Shown here in pieces: positions 34,738 to 42,901 of a DNA stretch of 46,232 nt; position 1 is the stretch's first letter; each line of letters opens with the position of its first letter. Source of the stretch: Firmicutes bacterium AF25-13AC (GTDB lineage: Bacteria; Bacillota; Clostridia; Lachnospirales; Lachnospiraceae). The notes under the pieces were generated by a model, which worked only from the letters and a program-made list of their open reading frames with translations, was not told the DNA's origin and did no database searches. The stretch is from the NCBI GenBank assembly GCA_003478935.1, contig QUFP01000037.1:1-46232 (forward strand). The letters are read 5' to 3'. Both the position numbers and the translations under genes were made by a program.

Positions 34738-36789
34738 ATGAAAAAACAAACTGCTCTTCTCACAACCATTGCTTTCTTATTTACATCTGCATCTAGCGGT
34801 ACCATCACAATGCCGCATGCAGAAGAAACACAAACGCAGCAGCAGACAGATGTATCTGCTGGTCTTTCCATTAAAGCTCTCACTGCAAAGGCTGTTGATG
34901 AAAATCCTTATATGTCAAACGGAGATACTAACATTCATCATGACTGTTACAACACAGATACAACTGATGCCGTACTTCCGATTGGCATTTATCCAGAAAT
35001 CAATGTTTCCTTTGAAAAAACAAATGCGAATGCCTCCCCGGCAATCTTTTTCGATTCTTATGGTCATGCCATAGTTCCTCTGCTTGGTGGTCTTGCTATC
35101 CGCGATCTAAATGCAGCACAAACTCAGACTATCGGATATTTTTCACCAACTCAGCACGATGGCGGCGGCTATGTCATCCAAAGCTCTTATTCCTTCGTAG
35201 ATGAAAGCAACCGTATCGTATGCCCAACGAGCAACAACCATGTGCTTATGCTCAAGACAACTGATGATGAGGGAAATGTACTTCCTGAATTTGAAAAGGT
35301 TCTCGACATTGACATTAAAGCCGCTGCCGAAGCAATACTTGGAAAAACACTTGATCAAAACCTGCTGTCCGTTGTCTTTGATTATGACGGCAATCTCTGG
35401 TTTGCAACTGGTGGCTTTCGTATTTATCCAGATCGTGGACAACAGGGAGCCATCGGCTACATTTCCCGCTCTGCGATTGATGCGATCCTAAATAATGAGG
35501 AAGTTGATCTGTCTACTGCTATCTTTGTACATGAGCTTACTCCTGGAGAAGGTGCTGAAAACGGCATTGCATCCTCAAAAGACGGCGCTGTTATTCTGAC
35601 CAATCAAAATTGTTATCTGCTTAAGGCAAACGATGGTGTCAATGTCGTATGGCAAACACCATATGCAAGTGTCGGTGCAAAGGAAAGCAAGGAAGGCGAT
35701 GCGACCACCGGCGGCGGTCTTGCATGGGGCAGCGGATGCTCACCTTCTATGACAAGCAATCTCGTTCTTTTTACAGATAATCTAGATCCAGTCAATCTCA
35801 TTGCACTCGATATGAAGACCGGCGAAACGGTTGCCAGCCTTCCAGTGCTTGATGAACTTCCAGAAGGTACGCAAGTATCTGTTGAAAATTCGGCGATTGT
35901 GTACGATAACAGTAATGGAACAGTAAGTACGATTGTCTGCAACTGGTTTGGTGCTGGAAGTGCCAATCTTGGAAATGCGGACAGTGATTCCTCGATTCAA
36001 AGCTATGCGAATATCTATGATGTGAACTGGCTGCAGCAGGGAAATAAAATGATTGCGCCGGGCGTAGAACGCATTGATACGATCAAAACAGAAAATGGTT
36101 ATGAGATGCAAAGCATATGGTGCCGAAATGATCTGTCCGACACCTCAATGCTGAAATTATCGACAGCTACTGGATATATTTACGGCTATGTTCAAGATCT
36201 TGAGACTGGTATGTGGCAATATATTATTCTGGATTTTGAAACTGGTGAAACCGTCCTTTCTATGGATGTCTCTAATAAGGCTGGATATAATAATATGGCA
36301 ATCGGTATGTATGCTGGAAACAGTGGCAATGCGCTGTATTGTCCGACTGGCTACCTCGAACTGCTCAGACTTCAGGATCGATTTGTCTATCTGCCTGAGA
36401 TGCCATACCGAGAAGTGGATCTGGATCTGGCTAACCGAAATGTCCTTACTCAAGAACAATTTGAAGCAGATGGCGGTCAGGGCAGTGTTGCCGGATGGCT
36501 GAATACTGTAACCGTTGAAAATGTTCATCCATCCACAACAGTTGCGCTGCGCATGAATGGAATTTGTGGTGCTGCCAATGCATTTAAGCTGTATGCATAT
36601 GATGCAAACCACGCCTTAACCGAAATTCCTACTGAGTTGTGGCACATCCAGACTGAATCAGGCGAAACACCTGACACATTATCGGCTGATACTCTGTATG
36701 AGGTTCATGTTATCGTCGAAGATAATGGTGCTTTTGATTTAAACGGAGTGGAAAAAGAGATTACCGTGTCTGTGGTACTTTCGGAATAA
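34738..36789 (+). CDS. Large secreted β-propeller (PQQ/quinoprotein-like) protein
   Basis: The product is 683 residues with a clear signal peptide (KKQTALLTTIAFLFTSASSG, cut before about residue 28). The remainder is made of β-blade repeats typical of quinoprotein/outer-surface propellers: FDYDGNLWFATGGF, SKDGAVILTNQNCYLLKA, MTSNLVLFTDNLDPVNLIALD, IYDNSNGTVS-like and FETGETVLSMD. The C-terminus (about 590-683) looks like a separate β-sandwich. No membrane anchor or sortase motif is seen, so it is probably released or bound non-covalently. TTAGGAGG precedes the ATG. It is divergent from the LytTR/kinase genes and is their probable target. Function is unknown; arylsulfotransferase-like is a remote option without the active-site His motif seen. 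Confidence 0.8.
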   Translation: MKKQTALLTTIAFLFTSASSGTITMPHAEETQTQQQTDVSAGLSIKALTAKAVDENPYMSNGDTNIHHDCYNTDTTDAVLPIGIYPEINVSFEKTNANASPAIFFDSYGHAIVPLLGGLAIRDLNAAQTQTIGYFSPTQHDGGGYVIQSSYSFVDESNRIVCPTSNNHVLMLKTTDDEGNVLPEFEKVLDIDIKAAAEAILGKTLDQNLLSVVFDYDGNLWFATGGFRIYPDRGQQGAIGYISRSAIDAILNNEEVDLSTAIFVHELTPGEGAENGIASSKDGAVILTNQNCYLLKANDGVNVVWQTPYASVGAKESKEGDATTGGGLAWGSGCSPSMTSNLVLFTDNLDPVNLIALDMKTGETVASLPVLDELPEGTQVSVENSAIVYDNSNGTVSTIVCNWFGAGSANLGNADSDSSIQSYANIYDVNWLQQGNKMIAPGVERIDTIKTENGYEMQSIWCRNDLSDTSMLKLSTATGYIYGYVQDLETGMWQYIILDFETGETVLSMDVSNKAGYNNMAIGMYAGNSGNALYCPTGYLELLRLQDRFVYLPEMPYREVDLDLANRNVLTQEQFEADGGQGSVAGWLNTVTVENVHPSTTVALRMNGICGAANAFKLYAYDANHALTEIPTELWHIQTESGETPDTLSADTLYEVHVIVEDNGAFDLNGVEKEITVSVVLSE

Positions 36790-36810
36790 TTATAAACCCT
36801 AATAACTGAC

Positions 36811-36837
36811 AAAGAGCCAGGAATTTCCTGGCTCTTT
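36811..36837. terminator. Bidirectional intrinsic terminator
   Basis: AAAGAGCCAGGAA and TTCCTGGCTCTTT form a 13-bp perfect stem with a one-base nominal loop (three or four bases in practice). It lies between the converging propeller gene and the NSS symporter gene, and serves both. Confidence 0.9.
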
Positions 36838-36855
36838 GCTATTAACCTTGAACTA

Positions 36856-38232
36856 TCACATTGAAATCCATCCGAATGCATTTGCAACGGAGCTAATAAG
36901 AATAATTGCTGCAAAGATTGGGCAGATGTACTTGATCATCACGCAGAAAATCTTCTTTCTGCGAAATGTTCCCTCTCCATGCAAAACTTCTGCCTCGACT
37001 GCCTTGATTCCTGCTGCCCTTGATACAAGAAGACAGATCATGATAGCTGCAATCGGCATCATAACAGAGTTTGTCAGAAAATCAAAGAAATCAAGAAACT
37101 GCATGCCAATAATAGTTACATTTGCAAGCGGACCATAGCCAAGACAGGAAAGGCTTCCAAGTGATACCATAATCGCTGCAAGTACAAGTGTAGCTTTTTT
37201 ACGATTCCAGCCAAGCTCGTCCTCAAATGTTGAAACTGCACTCTCAGTCAGCGCAATAGAGCTTGTTACAGCTGCAAATAATACAAGCAAGAAGAACAAA
37301 ATACCTACTGCTGTTCCAAAGCCCATATTAGCAAATACCTTCGGAAGAGTGATAAACATAAGTGCCGGACCTGCCTGAAGTGCATCTGGATCACCGCCGG
37401 AGAATGCAAATACTGCCGGAATAATCATAAGTCCTGCCATAATCGCAATCGCTGTATCAAAGATTTCTACATTTTTTGTTGAACCTTCAATGGCCACATC
37501 CTTTTTCATGTAAGAACCAAATGTGATCAAAATACCCATCGCAATTGACAGTGAATAAAACATCTGTCCCATCGCCGATACGACTGTCATCCATGAGAAG
37601 TTTTCTACATTTGGAATCAGAAAATACTTCACACCTGCAATAGCGCCAGGTCTGCTAACAGAATATACTGCGATAACTACAGACAGCACAACGAGTACTG
37701 GCATCATAAACTTTGATACGCGCTCAATTCCATTTCGAACACCTGCAAAGATAATCGCCAATGTAATAAATACGAAAATTAAAAAGCAGATCTCTGTGGC
37801 TGCACCACTAGAAATAAATGAAGAAAAATATCCATCTGCTGCGACTGTCCCTGCATGTCCAGTCACATACTCAAATAAATATTTGATAACCCATCCTCCG
37901 ATTACCGAATAATACGGCACAATCAGAATCGGGATGATTGCATTGATCCAACCGCCAAATGACAGCCATTTTGCTTTTCCAAAGCTGTGGAATGCACCGA
38001 CAGGACTTTTTCCTGTCATTCGTCCTATTGAAGTCTCTGCAACAATCATACTGTATCCAAAGGTCAGTGCCAATATAATATAAATCAGCAAAAAGATTCC
38101 TCCGCCGTATTTTGCTGCTAAATACGGAAATCGCCAGATGTTGCCAAGGCCTACTGAAGCACCTGCTGCTGACAAGACAAATCCTAACTTGCCTGAGAAG
38201 CTGCTTCTTTTTTTGTTTTCATGTTTACTCAA
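36856..38232 (-). CDS. Neurotransmitter:sodium symporter family transporter
   Basis: The product is 458 residues with about eleven to twelve helices. The N-terminus carries the family signature KLGFVLSAAGASVGLGNIWRFPY (unwound helix 1 with Na+ and substrate sites, about 15-37), then GGGIFLLIYI and SIGRMTG. A GYGPLAN-like segment lies in helix 10-11. Bacterial relatives (LeuT, TnaT, MhsT) import hydrophobic amino acids with Na+. The start is TTG at 38232 behind GAAGGGCG. It has its own promoter and shares a bidirectional terminator with the propeller gene. The substrate cannot be told from sequence. Confidence 0.93.
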   Translation of the reverse strand: MSKHENKKRSSFSGKLGFVLSAAGASVGLGNIWRFPYLAAKYGGGIFLLIYIILALTFGYSMIVAETSIGRMTGKSPVGAFHSFGKAKWLSFGGWINAIIPILIVPYYSVIGGWVIKYLFEYVTGHAGTVAADGYFSSFISSGAATEICFLIFVFITLAIIFAGVRNGIERVSKFMMPVLVVLSVVIAVYSVSRPGAIAGVKYFLIPNVENFSWMTVVSAMGQMFYSLSIAMGILITFGSYMKKDVAIEGSTKNVEIFDTAIAIMAGLMIIPAVFAFSGGDPDALQAGPALMFITLPKVFANMGFGTAVGILFFLLVLFAAVTSSIALTESAVSTFEDELGWNRKKATLVLAAIMVSLGSLSCLGYGPLANVTIIGMQFLDFFDFLTNSVMMPIAAIMICLLVSRAAGIKAVEAEVLHGEGTFRRKKIFCVMIKYICPIFAAIILISSVANAFGWISM

Positions 38233-38294
38233 AACTTCGCCCTTCCTTTTCTATTTATAACGTTATTGCGCAGAATTTTACGCCATACCGTACC

Positions 38295-38323
38295 AGTATA
38301 CACAAAAATACTTTACAGTGCAA
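38295..38323 (-). promoter_or_regulatory. Promoter of the NSS symporter gene
   Basis: On the minus strand TTGCAC (38318-38323) and TATACT (38295-38300) are 17 bp apart, preceded by TG in the extended position. The -35 is 8 bp from the stop of the SGNH gene. Confidence 0.75.
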
Positions 38324-38330
38324 TGCTTAC

Positions 38331-39212
38331 TTACGGATTCGTTACTTGTTCCACCATAAACTCATAAATCGCTTTACTTGTATAATAATCATAATGAAGT
38401 CCGTCCATTGTGGCAAACAAACCGCTGTCTAATCCGTTTTTGATATAGCCATACGCATCTATCACAGTCACCTTAGGATCTAGCATTTGTGTCAACGCCG
38501 AATTAAATGCCAACACCTCACTGTTTTTTTGCTCCCAATGTCCGTTGCACGGTCCAATTGTCATATAGTAAATAGGAATATCGTATTGCTGTACAAGACC
38601 ATTTACATAATTAATGTAGTCGGAGGCGACATGAAGATCATTTACGCCAAACCAGATGACAAGCGCATCAGCCTCTTCAAGATGAGATACGGCATTAGGA
38701 ATGCCAACTGCACGCATCCAGCTGCAGCCCTCGCCTCCCTTTGCCACTACAATGCTTTCGTTTGTATATCCTGTAAATGTTGCTTCGTCAATGTTATAAA
38801 AAACATGCTTTGGATACTCTGCCTCGTCATATATCTGTGAGCAGTAAAGACAAACAGTTCTGGAATCTCCTGTCAGCAAAATTTTTTTATCTCCCGCCAA
38901 GCGAATCGGCCCAGCGCTGCCGTTTGCCTCTTCAACTGTTACCGTTCCTGCCGGGACAGCTGTAAAGCCAACCGTTTCCTTTTCCTTATCCTCAACAGAT
39001 GCCGATGCTGACTCTTTTTCAGACAAATCTTCTTTCGTTGACATTTCCTGATTTTCGCTTGCCTGCACACTTTTTTCTTCTTGTACAGAATCCTCCTGCA
39101 AAAGAGCTTCATAAACAGGCTCAAGCTTTGACTCTACTGCCTTGCAGCCGCCAATTGCTGTACAAAATGTAAAGATTGCTGCTGTCAAAATAACTTTTAC
39201 TTTTCTTTTCAT
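38331..39212 (-). CDS. SGNH-hydrolase-family lipoprotein
   Basis: With the ATG at 39212 (behind AGGAGAG) the protein has 293 residues. The N-terminus is a lipoprotein signal (MKRKVKVILTAAIFTFCTAIGGC) with the lipidated Cys near residue 23. A Glu/Ser-rich spacer (about 30-95) follows, then a GDSL/SGNH hydrolase domain: LLTGDSRT (catalytic Ser), GGEG, WFGVNDLH (Asn block) and DGLHYD (Asp-His). It would remove acyl or acetyl groups from an extracellular substrate such as wall polymers or glycans. It lies 40 bp after rsmH. An upstream in-frame ATG at 39353 falls inside rsmH and was not chosen. Confidence 0.85.
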   Translation of the reverse strand: MKRKVKVILTAAIFTFCTAIGGCKAVESKLEPVYEALLQEDSVQEEKSVQASENQEMSTKEDLSEKESASASVEDKEKETVGFTAVPAGTVTVEEANGSAGPIRLAGDKKILLTGDSRTVCLYCSQIYDEAEYPKHVFYNIDEATFTGYTNESIVVAKGGEGCSWMRAVGIPNAVSHLEEADALVIWFGVNDLHVASDYINYVNGLVQQYDIPIYYMTIGPCNGHWEQKNSEVLAFNSALTQMLDPKVTVIDAYGYIKNGLDSGLFATMDGLHYDYYTSKAIYEFMVEQVTNP

Positions 39213-39252
39213 CCTAGTTGTCTCTCCTGATCTTTTGACCGTTTTGCCTGTT

Positions 39253-40371
39253 TTATTCATATTTTTGTACATCAGAGCGAACTGCCCAGCGAAACTTAGT
39301 TGAACGTGCTCTTGGATTAGATGCACATTCCTTTGCAGACGGACGAATAACATCCTTTGCTATGTCACTGTAAATGCCTTCTCTTGCATAGTACTGGAAT
39401 GATTTTTTTACCATGCGGTCTTCACCAGAATGAAATGTTAATATAGCAGCCTTTCCGCCCGGCTTTAATATATGAGGCAGCGCCTCTAAGAAAGAATCTA
39501 ACACTTCAAATTCACTATTAACATCAATTCTCAGCGCCTGAAATACTCGCTGACATGTCTTTTTTACAGCTTCCTTCGGGTTTTCCGGCTTTGTGCGAAG
39601 AACGACCTGCTCTACAATCTCCCTAAGCTGACTAGTTGTCTCAATTGGCTGCTTCTTTCTTTTTGCTGACATTATTGCTCTTGCAAGCTCTTTTGCAAGC
39701 GGTTCATCTGAGTTTTCAAAAAGCATACCCTCAATCTCTTCTGCATCCATTTCTTTTAGACGCTCTGATGCCGGAACTCCTGCCTGCGGATTTAATCTAA
39801 GATCAAGCGGTCCTTCCTCGCGAAAAGAGAAGCCGCGCTTTGGATCATCGATCTGCATAGATGAAACGCCAAGATCAGCAAGCACAAAATCAAGCTTTCC
39901 AGCCTTTTTTTCAATCTCAGCAATATTTGCAAAATTCATCAGACAAACATCCCATACATTCTCACCATAACCCTGATCTCTCAGACGCTTCTTTGTTTTT
40001 TCTGACTCAATCGGATCGACATCAAGTGAGTACAAATGGCCTTCACCCTTAAGACAGTCAAGAATCTTCTGTGTATGACCTCCATAGCCAAGTGTCGCGT
40101 CAACACCGATCTGTCCGGGCTTCACATCTAAGAAAGATAAAATTTCTTCCACACAGATTGGTCTATGTGTTCCTGCCGGAGTGTTTCCCTTTTGAATGAT
40201 ATGCTCAGCCGTCTCTTTATATTTTTCCGGCTGCAGCTCCTTATATTTTTCCTCAAATTTTCTCGGATATTTTCCTTTATAACGCACACGTCTTTTGTGC
40301 GATGTCTGCATATCGTCCCCTGCTTGCACGTTTGGTGTGTTCTTAATATTTTCCTTTCTGTTCTCTTCCAT
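39253..40371 (-). CDS. rsmH: 16S rRNA m4C1402 methyltransferase RsmH, N-terminally extended
   Basis: The product is 372 residues, about 60 more than usual. A basic extension (about 1-65, KRRVRYKGKYPRKFEEKYK) precedes the methyltransferase: HRPICVEEILSFLD, VDATLGYGGHTQKIL (SAM loop), LADLGVSSMQIDDPKRGFSF, RVFQALRIDVNSE and ILTFHSGEDRMVK. It methylates N4 of C1402 in the ribosomal P-site. Canonical RsmH is encoded in the mraZ-mraW cell-division cluster with ftsL downstream. Here it is followed by an SGNH lipoprotein, so this may be a second, diverged copy. GGAAGG lies before the start. Confidence 0.9.
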   Translation of the reverse strand: MEENRKENIKNTPNVQAGDDMQTSHKRRVRYKGKYPRKFEEKYKELQPEKYKETAEHIIQKGNTPAGTHRPICVEEILSFLDVKPGQIGVDATLGYGGHTQKILDCLKGEGHLYSLDVDPIESEKTKKRLRDQGYGENVWDVCLMNFANIAEIEKKAGKLDFVLADLGVSSMQIDDPKRGFSFREEGPLDLRLNPQAGVPASERLKEMDAEEIEGMLFENSDEPLAKELARAIMSAKRKKQPIETTSQLREIVEQVVLRTKPENPKEAVKKTCQRVFQALRIDVNSEFEVLDSFLEALPHILKPGGKAAILTFHSGEDRMVKKSFQYYAREGIYSDIAKDVIRPSAKECASNPRARSTKFRWAVRSDVQKYE

Positions 40372-40469
40372 ATATAATCAATTCCTTCCACTTTTATATT
40401 TCATTTTGTAATGCAATCTTTTTAATCGTACCACACAAAAAAATTTCTGTAAAGGAAGAAATCTGCATA

Positions 40470-40505
40470 AAAAAAGACTGACCGGTTTTCCGGCCAATCT
40501 TTTTG
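40470..40505. terminator. Intrinsic terminator after the small membrane protein gene
   Basis: AAAAAGACTGACCGG and CCGGCCAATCTTTTT pair with one or two mismatches around a TTTT loop, with A- and T-runs on either side. It lies 6 bp beyond the stop of the gene at 40511 on the minus strand. Confidence 0.85.
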
Positions 40506-40510
40506 ATTTA

Positions 40511-40756
40511 TTATTTTCTAAGCAAATAAAATACACTTCTGAAGAATCCCATGATCACGGCGCTGTATCCAGTGATTAAGAACGTCATAAATCTCCATTT
40601 TTCATTGAAGGAACCACCAATTACACCTCCTGCCACACATACGATAAATGCAATCGCTGTCCACAACAAAATATTGATTCCTACAAATATTACCTGCTTC
40701 ATTGATTTTTCTATATCTGAATGATTAATTGCGTACCACATTGATGTCATTTTCAT
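40511..40756 (-). CDS. Small two-helix membrane protein
   Basis: The product is 81 residues with hydrophobic segments at about 22-47 and 57-78, and a Gly-rich turn (AGGVIGGSF) between. I do not recognise the family. GAGAGG precedes the ATG, and it is monocistronic up to a strong terminator. An array like a Pho box lies 65-92 bp upstream of its start, so it may be phosphate-regulated together with the Na/Pi cotransporter upstream. Confidence 0.7.
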   Translation of the reverse strand: MKMTSMWYAINHSDIEKSMKQVIFVGINILLWTAIAFIVCVAGGVIGGSFNEKWRFMTFLITGYSAVIMGFFRSVFYLLRK

Positions 40757-40820
40757 AATATCTTACCTCTCTTTCTGACACCAATATACTCCATTCAAAC
40801 ATAGCCTTCTATCTTTGTAC

Positions 40821-40848
40821 GGTAAATCAAATGTAAATTTTATGAAAA
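40821..40848 (-). promoter_or_regulatory. Pho-box-like array upstream of the small membrane protein gene
   Basis: On the minus strand TTTTCA (40843-40848), TTTACA (40832-40837) and TTTACC (40821-40826) recur with an exact 11-bp period. This is the layout of PhoP boxes (TT-ACA hexamers, 5-bp spacers) in Firmicutes. It overlaps the last codons of the Na/Pi gene. Confidence 0.6.
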
Positions 40849-42684
40849 ATCTGTTGCCTTATTAATCGCAGTATTAGAGTTGCCATCTGCATCTGAAGCA
40901 TTTGCACTTTCTTCTGGCTCTTTATTCTCATGCTCCTCAAGAGTTTCCTCTGCGTCAATCTCTGCAATAATATCAGCTGGTCTTTCTTCATCTGCCTCTT
41001 CTTCTGAAAAATTAACAAATGAAAGATGATCAAGTGTCTCCTCTGCAATGCTGACACAATTATCTACAATTCTGTCTAAGCTGTATATAATTGCAGAATA
41101 ATCTTCTGTCATAGAAGCATCGCAAAGTCCCTCGTTGACACGCGCAATGTGAGCACGCTTTAACTGCTTCTGTGCCTTTCTCATCTTATTCTTTTTCTTT
41201 ACAACGGTGCGTGCGCGATCTAAATCGCCATCCTTAACTGAACGAATGGCACGATCAAACAGCTTTCTTGAGATCTCAATACAATCCTGTAGCTCTCCTG
41301 TTGCCATCTCTGAGAATGATTTTCCACCCTGTGTAATTTTTTCATGAACACCTGCAATTTCCTCACAGCGGTCTGCAATACGTCCAATATTATTTGAGAC
41401 ATACAAAAGACCTGCCGCCTGGCCTGACTGCTGCTGTGTTAAATTTCCGCTTGAAAGCATCTTCGTTACATATGCAGCAAGATCCTCTTCCATTCGAGCT
41501 GCCTGTCTGCGATATGTTTTGTACTGCTCTGTGGCTGCATCACTCTGTGTTTTGTCAGAAGAAAAGCTTTCCTTAAGTGCAGTCAAAAGCTTGCTGCCAA
41601 CCTCTGCCATATGCTCTAACTCTTCTGATACAAGATAAAGTGCAGCTGCCGGCTGTGCAATCACTCCATTCTCCAGAACGCTTACAGGACCATCGTCTCT
41701 TTGCTTCTCTGTTCCTCTTATAATTGTAGTAACAATCTTTACCATAAGTGGGATAAGTGGGAGCCATATAAGAGTACAAACTATGTTAAATGTGGTGTGT
41801 GCATTAGCAATCTGTCTTGAGATAACATCAATCTCATTTCCCTTTGGTGAAATAAATTGAACGAAACGTGCAAAAAATGGAAGCACACACAAGAATACAA
41901 CACTTCCTGTAATATTAAAAATACTATGCGCAATAGCAGTACGCTTTGCATTTTTAGACTGTCCAATTGATGCTAAAAGTGCAGTGATTGTTGTTCCGAT
42001 ATTGTCACCAAGAAGAATCGGAATCGCACCTGCTAATCCCATTACGCTCGTCACACCATCCGGTCCTGGCTGAGCTGCAAAATTCTGCAGCACGGCAATT
42101 GTTGCAGAACTACTCTGTACAACAAGTGTCATAATTGTTCCCAGTGCCACACCAAGAATCGGAATCTCCTTCACCTTTGCCATCAGATCTACAAAAATTG
42201 CACTTGTAGCAAGCGGCTTCATTACACTTCCCATTATCTCGATACCTTCAAACAAGATACCAAATGAGAAAATAACAAGTCCAATATTTTTTAACTGCTC
42301 TTTCTTACAGACAAAGTTCATCATGAAGCCGATGAAGATAAGTGGATAAATATAGTCGCTGATCTTAAATGCCATCAACTGTGCTGTCATTGTCGTACCA
42401 ATATTGGCACCAAAGATAACAGAGATTGCCTGCGGCAGACTCATAAGTCCTGCACTTACAAATCCTATTACCATAACAGTTGTTGCTGAGCTGCTCTGCA
42501 AAACAGCTGTAACAAGTGCGCCTGCTAATGCACCCATGATCGGATTCTTCGTCAAAAAGCTTAAGATTTTTTTCATCTTATCTCCAGCTGTCTTTTGAAG
42601 CGCATCGCTCATACCGTTCATTCCATACAAAAACAGTGCGAGACCACCAAGCAGACCAAACACGATTTTTACATTCTCATTCAT
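40840..42684 (-). CDS. Na+/Pi cotransporter with PhoU-like C-terminal domain
   Basis: The product is 614 residues. It has two inverted PNaS (NptA) repeats, each with the QSSSATT-type motif (VLQSSSATT at about 62-69 and VVQSSSATI at about 190-197), each followed by a GANIGTT or GDNIGTT segment. About eight to ten helices are followed by a PhoU-like helical cytoplasmic domain (about 345-560) and an acidic tail rich in Glu/Asp/Asn. It would import phosphate with Na+. Pho-box-like repeats lie before it (42867-42894) and before the next gene. GGGGGAGG precedes the ATG. Confidence 0.93.
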   Translation of the reverse strand: MNENVKIVFGLLGGLALFLYGMNGMSDALQKTAGDKMKKILSFLTKNPIMGALAGALVTAVLQSSSATTVMVIGFVSAGLMSLPQAISVIFGANIGTTMTAQLMAFKISDYIYPLIFIGFMMNFVCKKEQLKNIGLVIFSFGILFEGIEIMGSVMKPLATSAIFVDLMAKVKEIPILGVALGTIMTLVVQSSSATIAVLQNFAAQPGPDGVTSVMGLAGAIPILLGDNIGTTITALLASIGQSKNAKRTAIAHSIFNITGSVVFLCVLPFFARFVQFISPKGNEIDVISRQIANAHTTFNIVCTLIWLPLIPLMVKIVTTIIRGTEKQRDDGPVSVLENGVIAQPAAALYLVSEELEHMAEVGSKLLTALKESFSSDKTQSDAATEQYKTYRRQAARMEEDLAAYVTKMLSSGNLTQQQSGQAAGLLYVSNNIGRIADRCEEIAGVHEKITQGGKSFSEMATGELQDCIEISRKLFDRAIRSVKDGDLDRARTVVKKKNKMRKAQKQLKRAHIARVNEGLCDASMTEDYSAIIYSLDRIVDNCVSIAEETLDHLSFVNFSEEEADEERPADIIAEIDAEETLEEHENKEPEESANASDADGNSNTAINKATDFS

Positions 42685-42761
42685 GATTTCCTCCCCCGGT
42701 TTCCCGGATGTACATTTTTGTGCAAAACCTATTTATAAGATTTTGTCAGGAAACTGCTGTA

Positions 42762-42785
42762 TTTGATATCACCATTGATATCAAA
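42762..42785. promoter_or_regulatory. 9-bp inverted repeat in the Na/Pi gene leader
   Basis: TTTGATATC (42762-42770) and GATATCAAA (42777-42785) form a perfect dyad with a 6-base spacer; CTGATATCAG occurs again at 42837-42846. It may be an operator or part of a leader structure. Confidence 0.4.
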
Positions 42786-42827
42786 AATAGGAAGACCTGC
42801 AGATTCGCCTGCTACAGCCTTCCTATT
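42783..42827 (-). terminator. Hairpin with U-tract between the 42902 gene and the Na/Pi gene
   Basis: On the minus strand AATAGGAAG (42819-42827) pairs with CTTCCTATT (42786-42794), with a second inner stem (GCAG/CTGC), and is followed by TTTTT. It can end the upstream transcript. If transcription starts at the Pho-box promoter, however, it would lie in the leader of the Na/Pi gene and act as an attenuator. Confidence 0.6.
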
Positions 42828-42866
42828 AAATGTACCCTGATATCAGAAATCATGCTATCAGCTCTA

Positions 42867-42894
42867 TGTGAGTTCTATGTAAATTTTATGTAAA
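42867..42894 (-). promoter_or_regulatory. Pho-box-like array upstream of the Na/Pi cotransporter gene
   Basis: On the minus strand TTTACA (42889-42894), TTTACA (42878-42883) and CTCACA (42867-42872) are spaced at exactly 11 bp. An extended -10-like TGATAGCAT follows shortly after without a proper -35, as expected for a PhoP-activated promoter. The array begins 8 bp beyond the previous gene. Confidence 0.65.
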
Positions 42895-42901
42895 ATCAAG
42901 C

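Noticed and set aside
34738..36789. Arylsulfotransferase assignment for the propeller protein
   Set aside because: General propeller blades are present, but the catalytic His context of that family was not recognised.
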